64,000 nucleotides of DNA from JAPPKS01 sp963667895. GTDB lineage: Bacteria > Poribacteria > WGA-4E > PCPOR2b. The translations under genes were made by a program, and so were the position numbers. The DNA lies in assembly GCA_965223985.1 (NCBI GenBank), contig OZ245030.1, forward strand, positions 1,798,001-1,862,000, given 5' to 3'. The notes beneath the pieces are model-generated. The model saw only the letters and a list, made by a program, of their open reading frames with translations, ran no database searches and had not been told where the DNA came from. Positions 15,736-25,144 of the stretch are shown here, one piece after another; within the stretch, counting starts at the first letter, position 1, and every line of letters begins with the position of its first letter.

Positions 15736-17428
15736 TGACGACCGCACGCTAGTCGTCCACATGGCTTATGTCGATCCGAGGTTCTTTGTCGAATACTACC
15801 TCCACGACCCGCATACCATGTCGCCTCTGCAGCCGCACCATGTTGAACTGCTCAACCTCATCCCGTTCGACAAAACCGGCGTCAAAGTCAACGTCCAAGC
15901 CCCGCGCGGCTCCGCAAAAACCACCTGCTGTGCTGTCTGGTACCCGCTCTGGCGAATCTGCTTCAAAACCTTCCAACTCGCTGAAGGCGTCCCGGACGAA
16001 AAATTCATCCTAATCATCAGCCGCAGCCAAGCCATTGCTAAGAGCATTCTCGATAACCTCAAGAGTCTAATAGATAATCCCAAGATTGTCCGAGACTTGG
16101 GAGTCCTCCGCGGTCCCGTGTGGAAAGCGAGGGAATGCGAGACCGCAAACGGTGTCGCAATCCGAGTGCTCGGACGAAAGCAATCCCCGCGCGGCGCGCT
16201 CGTACACGGCATACGCCCAAGCCTCGTCATCGTTGATGACCTCGAAGACCCGAAACGCTGTTTGAATCCCGACCTCCGCGCAGAAGATCGGGATTGGTTC
16301 TTCTCCGATGTCATGTTCGCTTCCAACATGGCGGGGAACATCAACGCTATCTTCTCCGATACCGTCAAACACCCGGACAGCTTGTCTATGCGCCTAGCGA
16401 CGACCCCCGGCTGGAAAACCCTACATTTCAAAGCCATCCCCGAGCCCGAAGACCTTTACCACGCGAGCCACGAACATCTCTGGAAAGAATGGGAGAGAAT
16501 TTATGGAGACTTGACGTTAGATGACGCTGAACGAGAAGCAAAGGCGGACGAATTCTACAACTCTCATGCGGAGGAAATGAACTCTGGCGTCGCTCCCCTC
16601 TGGCCCGAAGCATTATCGTACCTCAAAGTCCGCAAGATGATTGTAGAGCGCGGATACCACTACTGCCTCAGAGAACTGCAGAACATCGCCCGCGACCCAA
16701 GCATGTCGATGTTCGACATGGAGAACGCAATTACGTTTGAGGTCGTCGACGAAGGCTTGAAACGCAGCGACAGACGCATCGTTGAATGGCATCAGTTAGG
16801 CGGTTTCACCGCCTACCTCGACACTGCGGGCGGGCGCGACACACAGCAAAATTCGTATGCCTGCGCCGTCGTCGTCGCGTGGGAGCCGCTGGAGGGTGGA
16901 CGTAAGCTCCACCCCGATTCATTGGCTGGTGTTAACGCCTACGTTCTGTCGTGCTGGATTGACCGCAAAGGCCTAACGGAACAGTTCGAGAATGCCATTC
17001 TTCTCCACCAACGCGCCGAAGCCTTACTCCACAGAGCCGTACCGAAGTCGCATTTTGTCGTTGAGGAGCGTCCGGACCCAGACCGCACCATTCGCACGTC
17101 GTACGCTGCGGTGTTCAAAGCACTAAAAGAGAAGCTCAAGTTCGAGAGGACGCTGGTCTATCACCCGCAGACGCAGAATAAAGAGGAGCGCATTGCAACG
17201 TTGGAGCCTCAAATCAAGAACGGCTGGCTCGCGTTCAATAAGGTCGGATTGCCCGGTGAGTTCTGGAAGCAGTTTCGCGAGTTCCCGACCTCGGACCACA
17301 ACGACGCACCCGACGCAGTTCAAGGCGCCTGCCGTCAACGAGTCCGCACCACACCGCAGCAGCGCCAACTTAAACGTGCACAGGACGAGTGGAATCGCGA
17401 ATACGGACGGTTAACCGTTCGCCTATAA
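15551..17428 (+). CDS. Phage-type terminase large subunit
   Basis: The 625-residue protein is a DNA-packaging ATPase-nuclease. ATPase domain: Walker A-like APRGSAKT (117-124) and Walker B LVIVDDLED (225-233). RNase-H-like nuclease domain: AYLDTAGG with Asp 424, an acidic VEERPDPD (503-510), and the closing HNDAPDAV (583-590). All expected acids are present, so it looks intact. ATG 15551 has AGGA at good spacing; a later ATG at 15662 would avoid most of the overlap with the upstream gene. No portal, capsid, tail, integrase or lysis gene is visible on either side: the following gene points toward it and is unrelated. It is either the last piece of a prophage or a domesticated unit. Confidence 0.88.
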   Translation: MRDIDQRYQPSRGLFVSTNAYPTSRAPVPPNPDLIREMRSGNSPSLLNRYEAIRRQGKILNDDDRTLVVHMAYVDPRFFVEYYLHDPHTMSPLQPHHVELLNLIPFDKTGVKVNVQAPRGSAKTTCCAVWYPLWRICFKTFQLAEGVPDEKFILIISRSQAIAKSILDNLKSLIDNPKIVRDLGVLRGPVWKARECETANGVAIRVLGRKQSPRGALVHGIRPSLVIVDDLEDPKRCLNPDLRAEDRDWFFSDVMFASNMAGNINAIFSDTVKHPDSLSMRLATTPGWKTLHFKAIPEPEDLYHASHEHLWKEWERIYGDLTLDDAEREAKADEFYNSHAEEMNSGVAPLWPEALSYLKVRKMIVERGYHYCLRELQNIARDPSMSMFDMENAITFEVVDEGLKRSDRRIVEWHQLGGFTAYLDTAGGRDTQQNSYACAVVVAWEPLEGGRKLHPDSLAGVNAYVLSCWIDRKGLTEQFENAILLHQRAEALLHRAVPKSHFVVEERPDPDRTIRTSYAAVFKALKEKLKFERTLVYHPQTQNKEERIATLEPQIKNGWLAFNKVGLPGEFWKQFREFPTSDHNDAPDAVQGACRQRVRTTPQQRQLKRAQDEWNREYGRLTVRL

Positions 17429-17466
17429 CCCAGCACCGACACGCATCTGTCGTGTAATCTTACGAA

Positions 17467-18495
17467 CTAATCGAAAAGTGAGGACTTCACCTCAATAATT
17501 TGTATCCGACGCTGGGCTTCGGCTAGAAGATCTTGTAGGGTGGGATTGTCTCGAGCGAGACGGATGAAGCTCTTGTAATGGGCAATCGCTTCCTCATCGT
17601 GCCCTTGTCTCTCATAAACATACCCAAGATTGGCGTATGTTTCTGCCAAGTTCGGGTTGATGCGAATTGCCTCCTTGTACGCGGCAATCGCCTCATCCCA
17701 TCGGTCCAAATCCTCGTAGACATATCCAAGGTTGTTGTGTGCCTCTGCATAGTTTGGATTGAGGCGAATGGCTGTATTGTACGCCTCAACCGCTTCCTCG
17801 AATCTGCCCTGTTTACGATACACGATTCCCAAATTAGTGTGTGCTTCTGGGTAGTTCGAGTCAATCTCGATTGCCTTTTTGTACGCGGAGACTGCTTCGT
17901 CGAATTTACTTTGTTCTCGATAGACAATCCCAAGATTGGTATACAGCACCGGGTTGTTCGGGTCAATGCGGACAGCTGTTTTGAACGCAGAAACCGCCTC
18001 TTCAAATTCACCCCGTATGCCGTACACTTTCCCAAGATTGTTGTGTGCCGCGGAAAAGTCAGCCTTGATACGAATTGCTGCTTTGAATTCAGGGATGGCT
18101 TTGTCAAGCTCGCCCTGCTGCTGATACACAATTCCCAGATTATATCGCACTGCTGCATCGGTCGGATCAACCTCAACTGCCCTTTGCCATCTGGCAAGGA
18201 CATCGCTTAACGCTTTTTTGGCTTCGGGGGTGTCTATCCCCCCAAGAGCAAAAGCAGCGCCGCTCCGATTCAGCGCCTCCTTATCATTCTGCAGCATCTT
18301 GGTTAAGGCAGGAATTGCCGCTTTAGCAGGTTCGCCCATCTCGCCCAGGGTAATCGCAGCGCGCCGGCGAACGAACGCATCCGTGGCGTCAAGCTGTTTG
18401 ATGAGCGTTTCGATACGCTGCTCATCCGCACCAAACGAGTTTATCGTCAATACCAGAAGACAAAAAAGTGCGGGGATACTCGTTCTACGTTTCAC
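17467..18495 (-). CDS. Secreted HEAT-repeat plus TPR protein
   Basis: A 342-residue protein with a signal peptide (residues 1-22, cleaved near FGADEQ). Residues 25-105 hold two or three HEAT-like repeats (RRAAITLGEMGEPAKAAIPAL), and residues 110-330 hold six 34-residue TPR units with the usual A-x-x-N-LG-x-x-Y pattern. Such proteins act as binding scaffolds in the periplasm. The GTG at 18495 is the start. It converges with the terminase gene and is followed upstream by a long run of same-strand propeller genes, so it may be at the end of their transcript. Confidence 0.8.
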   Translation of the reverse strand: MKRRTSIPALFCLLVLTINSFGADEQRIETLIKQLDATDAFVRRRAAITLGEMGEPAKAAIPALTKMLQNDKEALNRSGAAFALGGIDTPEAKKALSDVLARWQRAVEVDPTDAAVRYNLGIVYQQQGELDKAIPEFKAAIRIKADFSAAHNNLGKVYGIRGEFEEAVSAFKTAVRIDPNNPVLYTNLGIVYREQSKFDEAVSAYKKAIEIDSNYPEAHTNLGIVYRKQGRFEEAVEAYNTAIRLNPNYAEAHNNLGYVYEDLDRWDEAIAAYKEAIRINPNLAETYANLGYVYERQGHDEEAIAHYKSFIRLARDNPTLQDLLAEAQRRIQIIEVKSSLFD

Positions 18496-18630
18496 AGGAA
18501 ATCCCTATCGTGTCAGGAAAAATTCAAGTTCTGTATGCGTTCAAATGAGTACGCACACCCGATGGCATTTGGGCACTAACCTAGTGCTCGCCATTCTCCA
18601 AACAGTTGTGTCATTTCATCCGGGAATAGA

Positions 18631-19596
18631 TCATTGTTCGTTACGCCCAACCTTCTTGAGCCAACCCCAAGTCAGTGCGTGATTTCCGGCAAGTGATACG
18701 GAGAAAACCGTTACAAAATCAGGGTCGAACCAAGCTGCAGCCCGGTTCAAGTTGCCTATCGGTGGAAGCTCACGGAGAATTCCCTGTCCATCGGCATCTT
18801 GAATGATAATCTTAGCTATGCCGCCCCCGAAGGTTGTCGCAGCAAGTTCTTTACCGTCCGGTGACCATTCAGGGTCTCTACAACACCCGATTTTCAGTTG
18901 GTTTTTGCCATCTGCGTCCATCACAAAAATTTCCGCATGCCCCGAGCGTTCCGTAATCCAGGCTATTTTTTCATTGTCCGGCGACCATGCAGGGTGGGAG
19001 TCCTTGGCGCGATGGTTGGTCAGATTTTGCAGGTTCCCTCCGTCCGCGTTCACGAGGTAGAGGTCTCCAATCGTCTTGCCCCGTTTCGAAGAGAAGGCAA
19101 TCTTTTGAGCGTCCCGCGACCACGCGGGTTGGACATCGTCAGCCGGGTCGTTTGTGATGTTCCCAATAATTTGCCCTGCCGCGTTCATAGTGAAGATTTC
19201 ATAGTTGCCGTCTCGGTTGGACGTGATGGCTAACTTCCGACTATCAGGATGCCAAGTCGGCCAACTATCCTCTGCAGCATGGTCAGTAAGTTGTTTGAGA
19301 TTCTCTCCATTACCATTCACCACGTAGACATCTATGTTCCCCTTCGATTCGGTGTGGAATGCTAATTTGGTACCGTCCGGTGCCCACTCCAAGCCTAAGG
19401 GTTGCCCGTCAACAAATAGCAATGCACGCTGATTGTTGCCGTTGGGGTCCATCAACCAGATATTGCCCTCAGCCGCGTTTGTTGAGACCGCGATGGTTGG
19501 CTTGTCCGGTGCTTTCGCCTCGGCGCTCATCAGAAACATCGTGCTTAACAATAAAACCACACCTATACAAATGACTACTGTTTTCCCAATTCGCAT
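18631..19596 (-). CDS. Secreted PD40 (TolB-like) beta-propeller, paralogue 1
   Basis: 321 residues. A signal peptide ends near SAEA-KAP. The N-terminal strand (TIAVSTNAAEG-NIWLMD) probably closes the ring, followed by PD40 blades starting at EWAPDG, TWHPDS, AWSRDA, AWSPDN and EWSPDG (about residues 70, 112, 155, 198, 240). The last blade is remodelled: AWFDPDF...FSVS, then LTWGWLKK at the end. A CC pair precedes blade 5. Propellers of this kind bind proteins or glycans; there is no enzyme motif, and no Pal or TolA genes nearby, so it is not TolB itself. An AGGAG site precedes the ATG. Closest to the next paralogue, sharing the CCRDPEWSPDG segment and the NEQ end. Confidence 0.85.
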   Translation of the reverse strand: MRIGKTVVICIGVVLLLSTMFLMSAEAKAPDKPTIAVSTNAAEGNIWLMDPNGNNQRALLFVDGQPLGLEWAPDGTKLAFHTESKGNIDVYVVNGNGENLKQLTDHAAEDSWPTWHPDSRKLAITSNRDGNYEIFTMNAAGQIIGNITNDPADDVQPAWSRDAQKIAFSSKRGKTIGDLYLVNADGGNLQNLTNHRAKDSHPAWSPDNEKIAWITERSGHAEIFVMDADGKNQLKIGCCRDPEWSPDGKELAATTFGGGIAKIIIQDADGQGILRELPPIGNLNRAAAWFDPDFVTVFSVSLAGNHALTWGWLKKVGRNEQ

Positions 19597-19672
19597 GGTC
19601 TAGACTCCTGCAATAAACGGAGAAAAGGCAGTTCTCCCGATTCGGATGACAATTGAAAAACTGGTTAATAAA

Positions 19673-20650
19673 TTATTGCTCGTTAGGTCCCGCTCTCTTG
19701 AGCCAACCCCAGGTCAGTGCCCGCTTCCCGGCAGGTGATACGGAGAACACCGTCACAAAATCAGGGTCGAACCAAGCGGGCGAACGGTTGACGTTGCTGA
19801 TGCCCGGAAGTTCTTGCTGAGGGGCTTTTCCGTCCGCATCTCGGATGAAGATTCTTGAGCCGCCCCCAAAGGTGGCGCCAGCAATTTTTTCTCCGTCCGG
19901 CGACCACTCGGGATCCCGACAACACGCGATTGCTACCTGATTTGCGCCATCTGCAGCATCCATCGCGTAGATGTTAGCAGCGCCCGTTCGATTCGAGATA
20001 AAGGCAATCTTCTGCTCATCTGGCGACCATGCGGCATGGGTACTCGCGGCGCGATTATTCGTCAGATTTCGCAGGTTCTCCCCGTTCGCGTCCATGACGT
20101 AAATGTCACCAAGACTCTTCCCGCGTTTGGAAGTGAACGCGAGTCTTCGACCGTCCCGCGACCAAGCGGGATCGATGTCCTTGACGGCGTCGTTCGTAAG
20201 GTTCTCGATTATCTGCCCCCCATCTGTCATCGTGTAGATTTCAAAGTTGCCGTCCCGATTGGTGGTGAAGGCAATCTTTTTGCCGCTGGGATGCCAGCTT
20301 GGTCGGCTGTCCTCCGCAGCATCGTCGGTGAGCCGATTGAGATTTTGTCCGTTGGCATTCACCACGTAGACATCAATGTTCTGCCTCACTTCGGTATGGA
20401 ACGCTAGCCTCCGACCGTCTGGCGACCATTCTAGACCCAAAGGCAGAGGGTTAGCGTCAATTACCAGCAGAGGGCGTACATTTTCCCCTCGGATATCCAT
20501 CAACCAGATAATGGCGCCCTCGCCTACACTGGAAACCGCGAGCGTTGGTTCATTAGGCGCTTGCGCATGGGCGTGCATCAGAATTGCGGCGCTGATAAAG
20601 AGAAACACACCAGCGGACACAACACACACCGGTGTTTTCCGACTCTGCAT
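19673..20650 (-). CDS. Secreted PD40 (TolB-like) beta-propeller, paralogue 2
   Basis: 325 residues, signal peptide ending near HAHA-QAP. Five PD40 blades are followed by the remodelled last blade SPAWFDPDF and the tail SPAGKRALTWGWLKRA. Shares the double cysteine before blade 5 (ACCRDPEWSPDG) and the PNEQ C-terminus with paralogue 1, so these two arose by a recent local duplication. GAGGGG stands before the ATG. The 76-nt gap to paralogue 1 holds no promoter I can see, consistent with co-transcription. Confidence 0.85.
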   Translation of the reverse strand: MQSRKTPVCVVSAGVFLFISAAILMHAHAQAPNEPTLAVSSVGEGAIIWLMDIRGENVRPLLVIDANPLPLGLEWSPDGRRLAFHTEVRQNIDVYVVNANGQNLNRLTDDAAEDSRPSWHPSGKKIAFTTNRDGNFEIYTMTDGGQIIENLTNDAVKDIDPAWSRDGRRLAFTSKRGKSLGDIYVMDANGENLRNLTNNRAASTHAAWSPDEQKIAFISNRTGAANIYAMDAADGANQVAIACCRDPEWSPDGEKIAGATFGGGSRIFIRDADGKAPQQELPGISNVNRSPAWFDPDFVTVFSVSPAGKRALTWGWLKRAGPNEQ

Positions 20651-20717
20651 AGTTTGATACCCCTCTGTTAGTTCTCCCGAATCCGATTGATAGCTGAAAA
20701 ACCCATATCAAAGGGTA

Positions 20718-21728
20718 TTAATCATCGCCGGCAATCTGCTTAATCCAACCCCAAGTCAAGGCGCGTTTCCCAACGGGTGAAACGGAGAATTCAACCACGA
20801 ATCTCGGATCGAACCACGCTGGCGACCGGTTCTGCCCGCCGATGTTCGGAAGATCGTTCCAGTTGAGATTGCCGTTCGCTGGGTGGATGCGGATATTCGC
20901 CTGACCGCCGCCGAGCGCTGCTGCAGCAATGTGTTTCCCGTCCGGAGCCCAACTCGCTTCTCTGTTGGGGAAGCCACCTGCTTTTGGGTCTTGAAGATCG
21001 CTAATCTTCAATATATTCCCGCCTTCTACAGCATCCATCGTCCAGATTTCATCATTGCCACTGCGACGAGATGTCCAAGCAATTTTGTTATTGTCCCATG
21101 ACCACGTCGGTTGGATATCTTCGCCTCGAACATCTGTAAGATTTTGCAGGTTCTTCCCTTCTCCATCCATGACATAGATGTCCCCAAGGGACTTTCCTCG
21201 TTTGGATGCGAACGCAATCAGTCTGCCATTTCGCGACCACGCGGGATACTGGTCCTTGGCAGGATCGTTTGTCAGGTTGCCCAGAATATTACCACGCCAA
21301 TTCATTGTGTAAATCTCAAAATTCCCGTCCCGATTCGTTTGGAATGCCATCCTTTGACCGCTAGGGTGCCAGGTAGGCCAGCTATCTTCCGCCTCATGGT
21401 CGGTGAGCTTTTCGAGATTTTCGCCGTCGGCATCCACCACGTAGATATCCACATTCTTTTCCAATTTGGTGTGGAACGCCAGTTGGTTGCCGTCCGGGGA
21501 CCACTGCAAGCCCGCGGGTATCGGGTCACCGCCAATTTCTAAAATTAGGCGTGGATTCTGACCAGCGGCGTTCCGCATCCATATACCCAAGCCTTCACCC
21601 CCATCAGTCGTGAGTGCGATAGTTTCTTTCGCTGGTGCTTGTGCACCCGCACTCACCAGAAAGGCAGTGCTGCTCAATAGCAACATCCCCACGAACCCGA
21701 CACATATCAGCACTTTTCGATTTTGCAC
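20718..21728 (-). CDS. Secreted PD40 (TolB-like) beta-propeller, paralogue 3
   Basis: 336 residues from GTG 21728. I chose this start because GAGGTG lies 6 nt before it and the resulting MQNRKVLICVG matches the MQ-x-RK starts of the sister genes; an ATG at 21734 abuts the ribosome site and a farther one would add 27 residues. Signal peptide ends near AGA-QAP. PD40 blades 1-5, with a WSWDNNKIAW variant in blade 4, then SPAWFDPRF and SPVGKRALTWGWIKQ. The ISDLQDPKAGG insert and IRIHPANGNLNW strand are shared with paralogues 4 and 5. Confidence 0.83.
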   Translation of the reverse strand: MQNRKVLICVGFVGMLLLSSTAFLVSAGAQAPAKETIALTTDGGEGLGIWMRNAAGQNPRLILEIGGDPIPAGLQWSPDGNQLAFHTKLEKNVDIYVVDADGENLEKLTDHEAEDSWPTWHPSGQRMAFQTNRDGNFEIYTMNWRGNILGNLTNDPAKDQYPAWSRNGRLIAFASKRGKSLGDIYVMDGEGKNLQNLTDVRGEDIQPTWSWDNNKIAWTSRRSGNDEIWTMDAVEGGNILKISDLQDPKAGGFPNREASWAPDGKHIAAAALGGGQANIRIHPANGNLNWNDLPNIGGQNRSPAWFDPRFVVEFSVSPVGKRALTWGWIKQIAGDD

Positions 21729-21798
21729 TGTCATCACCTCATTGATTAGGGATTTATTCCTTAGCGACATAAAAAATATGGAGGACTCGCATAACAAC

Positions 21799-22800
21799 TT
21801 AATCGTCCTGCACAACCTGCTTAATCCAGCCCCAGGTCAAGGGGCGTTTCTCGACCGGGGAAACGGAGAACTCAACCACGAATTTCGGGTCGAACCACGC
21901 TGGGGAACGGTCTTGGGCGCCGATTCCCGGCAGGTCCATCCAATTTAAGTTGCCCTTTGCCGAATGCAGGCGAATTCTCGCACTGCCGCCCCCAAGTGCC
22001 GCCGAAGCGATGAGTTTGCCATCCGGTGACCAAGAGGGTTCCCGAACTCGGAAGCCTCCTGCTTTTGGATCCTGGAGATCGCTCACCTGCCTCGCATTCG
22101 CGCCATCTGCATCCATCGCCCAAATTTCTGCAGCGCCATTTCGAGCGGATGTCCAGGCGATCTCCTTGCCGTCCCAAGACCACCTAGGTTGAAAATCCTC
22201 GCCGCGAACGTTCGTGAGATTTTCCATAATCTCTCCATTCTGACTCATCAGGAAAATGTCCCCCAAAGTCTTCCCGCGTTTGGAAGCGAAGGCTATCCGT
22301 CGAGCATCTGGCGACCACGCGGGGTAATGGTCTTTGACAGGGTCGTTTGTCAGGTTACCCAGGATATCGCCCCGTGAAGTCATTGTGTAAATCTCAAGAT
22401 TCCCGTCCCGATTAGTGTGGAAGGCTATCTTCTGACCGCTGGGGTGCCAGGTGGGCCAGCTATCTTCTGATTCGTGCTCTGTGAGCCTGCGGAGGTTTTC
22501 TCCGTCGCCGTCCACCACGTAAATATCGATATTTTTATCTAATTCCGTGTGAAATGCAATCTGATTTCCATCTGGAGACCACACCAAACCCGACGGAAAA
22601 GGGTTGCCCCCAATTGGCAAGATGAGGTGTGAGTTTCCTCCATCATCGTTCATCAGCCAGATGCCAAGGTCACCATCACTAGCGAGCGCGATGGACGACC
22701 GATTGGGCGCTTGTGCTCGTGAATTCAACGGTAGTAACGTACTGTACAAGAGCAGCAGGCCGAGGAATTTGACACACATTGACGTTTTGTGAATTTGCAT
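21799..22800 (-). CDS. Secreted PD40 (TolB-like) beta-propeller, paralogue 4
   Basis: 333 residues, with AGGAGGTG before the ATG. Signal peptide ends near SRA-QAP. Same plan as paralogue 3: five PD40 blades, a WSWDGKEIAW fourth blade, the SDLQDPKAGG insert, then SPAWFDPKF and SPVEKRPLTWGWIKQ. Protein identity to paralogue 3 is visibly high along the whole length. A palindromic repeat sits in the 176-nt gap upstream, between it and paralogue 5. Confidence 0.85.
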   Translation of the reverse strand: MQIHKTSMCVKFLGLLLLYSTLLPLNSRAQAPNRSSIALASDGDLGIWLMNDDGGNSHLILPIGGNPFPSGLVWSPDGNQIAFHTELDKNIDIYVVDGDGENLRRLTEHESEDSWPTWHPSGQKIAFHTNRDGNLEIYTMTSRGDILGNLTNDPVKDHYPAWSPDARRIAFASKRGKTLGDIFLMSQNGEIMENLTNVRGEDFQPRWSWDGKEIAWTSARNGAAEIWAMDADGANARQVSDLQDPKAGGFRVREPSWSPDGKLIASAALGGGSARIRLHSAKGNLNWMDLPGIGAQDRSPAWFDPKFVVEFSVSPVEKRPLTWGWIKQVVQDD

Positions 22801-22835
22801 GGTTTCTACACCTCCTAATTAGAAAAGAAGAGTTC

Positions 22836-22909
22836 TAGCGAGCGGATAGCGAGTGCGATAGTTCTGTCGGTTAAGACTATCTGGCTCCTTATTCAGTCGC
22901 TCGATCCCC
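22836..22909. repeat. Palindromic intergenic repeat, copy between propellers 4 and 5
   Basis: AGCGAGCGGATAGCGAGTGC-GATAG on the left is mirrored by the right arm CTATCTGGCTCCTTATTCAG-TCGCTCGATCC around a short loop. It is the same element as at 32403 and 44212. It could end or process transcripts between the two genes. Confidence 0.7.
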
Positions 22910-22976
22910 TACACCATTACCCAATAGTTCCAACACGGCTAACAATCGAAAACCGAACATACGCAATTAATATCTG

Positions 22977-23981
22977 TTAACGCCCCGCCTGCTTGAGCCA
23001 GCCCCAACTCAAGGGGCGCTTCTCAACCGGTGAAACGGAAAACGCATCCACGAAAGCAGGATCGAACCAAGCTGGAGAGCGATCTTCGCCGCCCACCGCT
23101 GGCAAATCTTGCCACTCCAGATTTCCGTTCGCAGGGTGGATGCGGATATTGATAACACCGCCCTGCCCGAACGCTGTCGACGCGATACGTTCGCCATCCG
23201 GCGCCCAAGAAACGTCCCTGTTCCTAACTCCTTGCGCCCTTGGGTCCTGGAGATCACTAATCTTCATCGGACTCGCTCCATCCGCATCCATTGACCAAAT
23301 CTCCCCAGCCCCGTTTCGACGAGAAATCCAAGCGATTTGGTTTCCGTTCCACGACCACCTGGGTTGGATATCTTCGCCACGAACGTTGGTAAGGTTTTGT
23401 AGGTTTTCACCTTTCGCGTCCATCACAAAGATATCTCCCAGAGTCTTTCCCCGTTTGGAAGCGAAGGCTATTGTTCTAGCATCTGGCGACCAAGTGGGGT
23501 GCTGATCTTGCGCGGTGTCGCCTGTGATATTTTCCAGTGACTCCCCCGCCGAAGTCATGACATAGACTTCAAGGTTCCCATCTCGATTCGTGGAGAAGGC
23601 AAGCTTCTCACCTTCAGGGTGCCATGCGGGCCAGCTATCTTCTCCTAGATGGTCGGTGAGTCTTCTGAGATTTTCCCCGTCACCATCCACGACGTAGATA
23701 TCAATGTTTCCTTCCAATTCGATATGGAACGCAATCTGTTTGCCGTCAAATGACCACGCTAAGCCCGAGGGTAGAGAGTCATCTCCAATCTCTAATGCCA
23801 AGTGCGGATTTTCTCCTTCGGGTGTCATGAACCAGATGCCTACCCCCTTCCTCACATCCGTGGCGAACGCAATAGTCGGCTCGTCAAGCGCTTGGGCATG
23901 CGCGTTTGCGATGAGCGTAGCACTAGGTATTAACAGCCCAACGGTGTACACCAAACACACCAATGCCCTCTGAATGTACAT
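22977..23981 (-). CDS. Secreted PD40 (TolB-like) beta-propeller, paralogue 5
   Basis: 334 residues from ATG 23981 (MYIQRALV), supported by GAGG 9 nt upstream; the ATG at 24014 would add eleven residues not seen in sister proteins. Signal peptide ends near AHA-QAL. Five PD40 blades, WSWNGNQIAW in blade 4, SDLQDPRAQG insert, then SPAWFDPAF and SPVEKRPLSWGWLKQ. Belongs to the same subgroup as paralogues 3 and 4. Confidence 0.84.
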   Translation of the reverse strand: MYIQRALVCLVYTVGLLIPSATLIANAHAQALDEPTIAFATDVRKGVGIWFMTPEGENPHLALEIGDDSLPSGLAWSFDGKQIAFHIELEGNIDIYVVDGDGENLRRLTDHLGEDSWPAWHPEGEKLAFSTNRDGNLEVYVMTSAGESLENITGDTAQDQHPTWSPDARTIAFASKRGKTLGDIFVMDAKGENLQNLTNVRGEDIQPRWSWNGNQIAWISRRNGAGEIWSMDADGASPMKISDLQDPRAQGVRNRDVSWAPDGERIASTAFGQGGVINIRIHPANGNLEWQDLPAVGGEDRSPAWFDPAFVDAFSVSPVEKRPLSWGWLKQAGR

Positions 23982-24057
23982 CCAGCGTTGCCTCTTGTAG
24001 TGTTGAAAGTTCACAGCATGCGCCAGCGCGTAATTTCGTCGAACACCGAATCCATTG

Positions 24058-25041
24058 TTAATTCTCCAGTCTCACCTGTTTCAGCCACCCCCAGCTCAAG
24101 GGGCGCTTCTCAACGGGTGAAACCGAAAACTCCGGAATAAAATCAGGGTCGAACCAAGCTGGAGACCGATTCGGGAAGCCGAGGTCCGGAATTTCTTTCC
24201 AATTTCCTTCGCCGTTCGGATTACTAGTAAAAACTACAGCCCTACCGCCTCCAAACCCCACCCCGGCGACTCTTTTACCGTCCGGAGACCACTCAGGATC
24301 GCGCTTGACCCCTGCATAACCGATTAGCTCCACCATATTTCCACCATCTGCAGCATCCATGACGAAGAGTTGGCCGTTCCCAGGTCGAAAAGAAATCCAT
24401 GCAATCTTCTGATTATCGGGCGACCACGCTGGTTGGCTGTCCTCTGCCTTATGATTGGTGAGATTGACTAGGTTTTGCCCAGTCGCATCCATGGTATAGA
24501 TATCTCCTAGGGTGCGACCGCGCTTGGAGTTAAAGGCAAGCTTACGGCCGTCCCGCGTCCACGTCGGATGGAGGTCGTTGGCAGGGTCATCTACAAGCTT
24601 CACTAAGATATCTCCATTAAGCGTCATAGTGTAGATGTCGAAGTTCCCGTCACGATCTGTGGAAAAAGCAATCCGTTGTCCGCTAGGATGCCAGTCGGGC
24701 CACGCATCTTCCCCCTCATGGTCGGTGAGCCTTTTGAGATTCTGGCCATCGCCATCCACGATGTAGATATCAGTGTTCAGCTTAAGATGGGTATGAAAAA
24801 CCAGTTTTCGACCGTCCGGCGACCAGTTCAAACTCAAGGGAACAGGATCTCCGCCAACTTCAAGAATTGGGCGTTGGTTTTTCCCATCGGTGTCCATCAC
24901 CCAGATATTGCCGCCCGCTGCATCGCTAGAGACCGCAATGGTTGGTTTGTTGGGTGCCTGTGCCTCAACACTCACGATGGTCCAGACTCCAATCAGAATG
25001 AATGTACCGATGTATACGACGTATATGTTCCTCATTTGCAC
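24058..25041 (-). CDS. Secreted PD40 (TolB-like) beta-propeller, paralogue 6
   Basis: 327 residues from GTG 25041 with GGAGGTAA upstream. Signal peptide ends near VEA-QAP. Five PD40 blades (LNWSPDG, DWHPSG, TWTRDG, AWSPDN, EWSPDG) and the remodelled end RSPAWFDPDF, SPVEKRPLSWGWLKQ. Intermediate between the CCRDPEW subgroup and the SDLQDP subgroup; the double cysteine is absent (KRDPEWSPDG). Together with 1-5 it forms an uninterrupted same-strand tract before the SDR gene. Confidence 0.84.
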   Translation of the reverse strand: MQMRNIYVVYIGTFILIGVWTIVSVEAQAPNKPTIAVSSDAAGGNIWVMDTDGKNQRPILEVGGDPVPLSLNWSPDGRKLVFHTHLKLNTDIYIVDGDGQNLKRLTDHEGEDAWPDWHPSGQRIAFSTDRDGNFDIYTMTLNGDILVKLVDDPANDLHPTWTRDGRKLAFNSKRGRTLGDIYTMDATGQNLVNLTNHKAEDSQPAWSPDNQKIAWISFRPGNGQLFVMDAADGGNMVELIGYAGVKRDPEWSPDGKRVAGVGFGGGRAVVFTSNPNGEGNWKEIPDLGFPNRSPAWFDPDFIPEFSVSPVEKRPLSWGWLKQVRLEN

Positions 25042-25144
25042 GGCTCATTACCTCCATCTGTATGAGTTAGAAAACGGAGCGCTCCGTTTGCGGAGCCGCT
25101 TCACACTCGTACTGTCTCACTGCGCATCCAAACTTGTATAGAAT

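Noticed and set aside
15796..16437. 213-codon frame antisense to terL
   Set aside because: Shadow of a well-supported coding region with intact ATPase motifs on the other strand.
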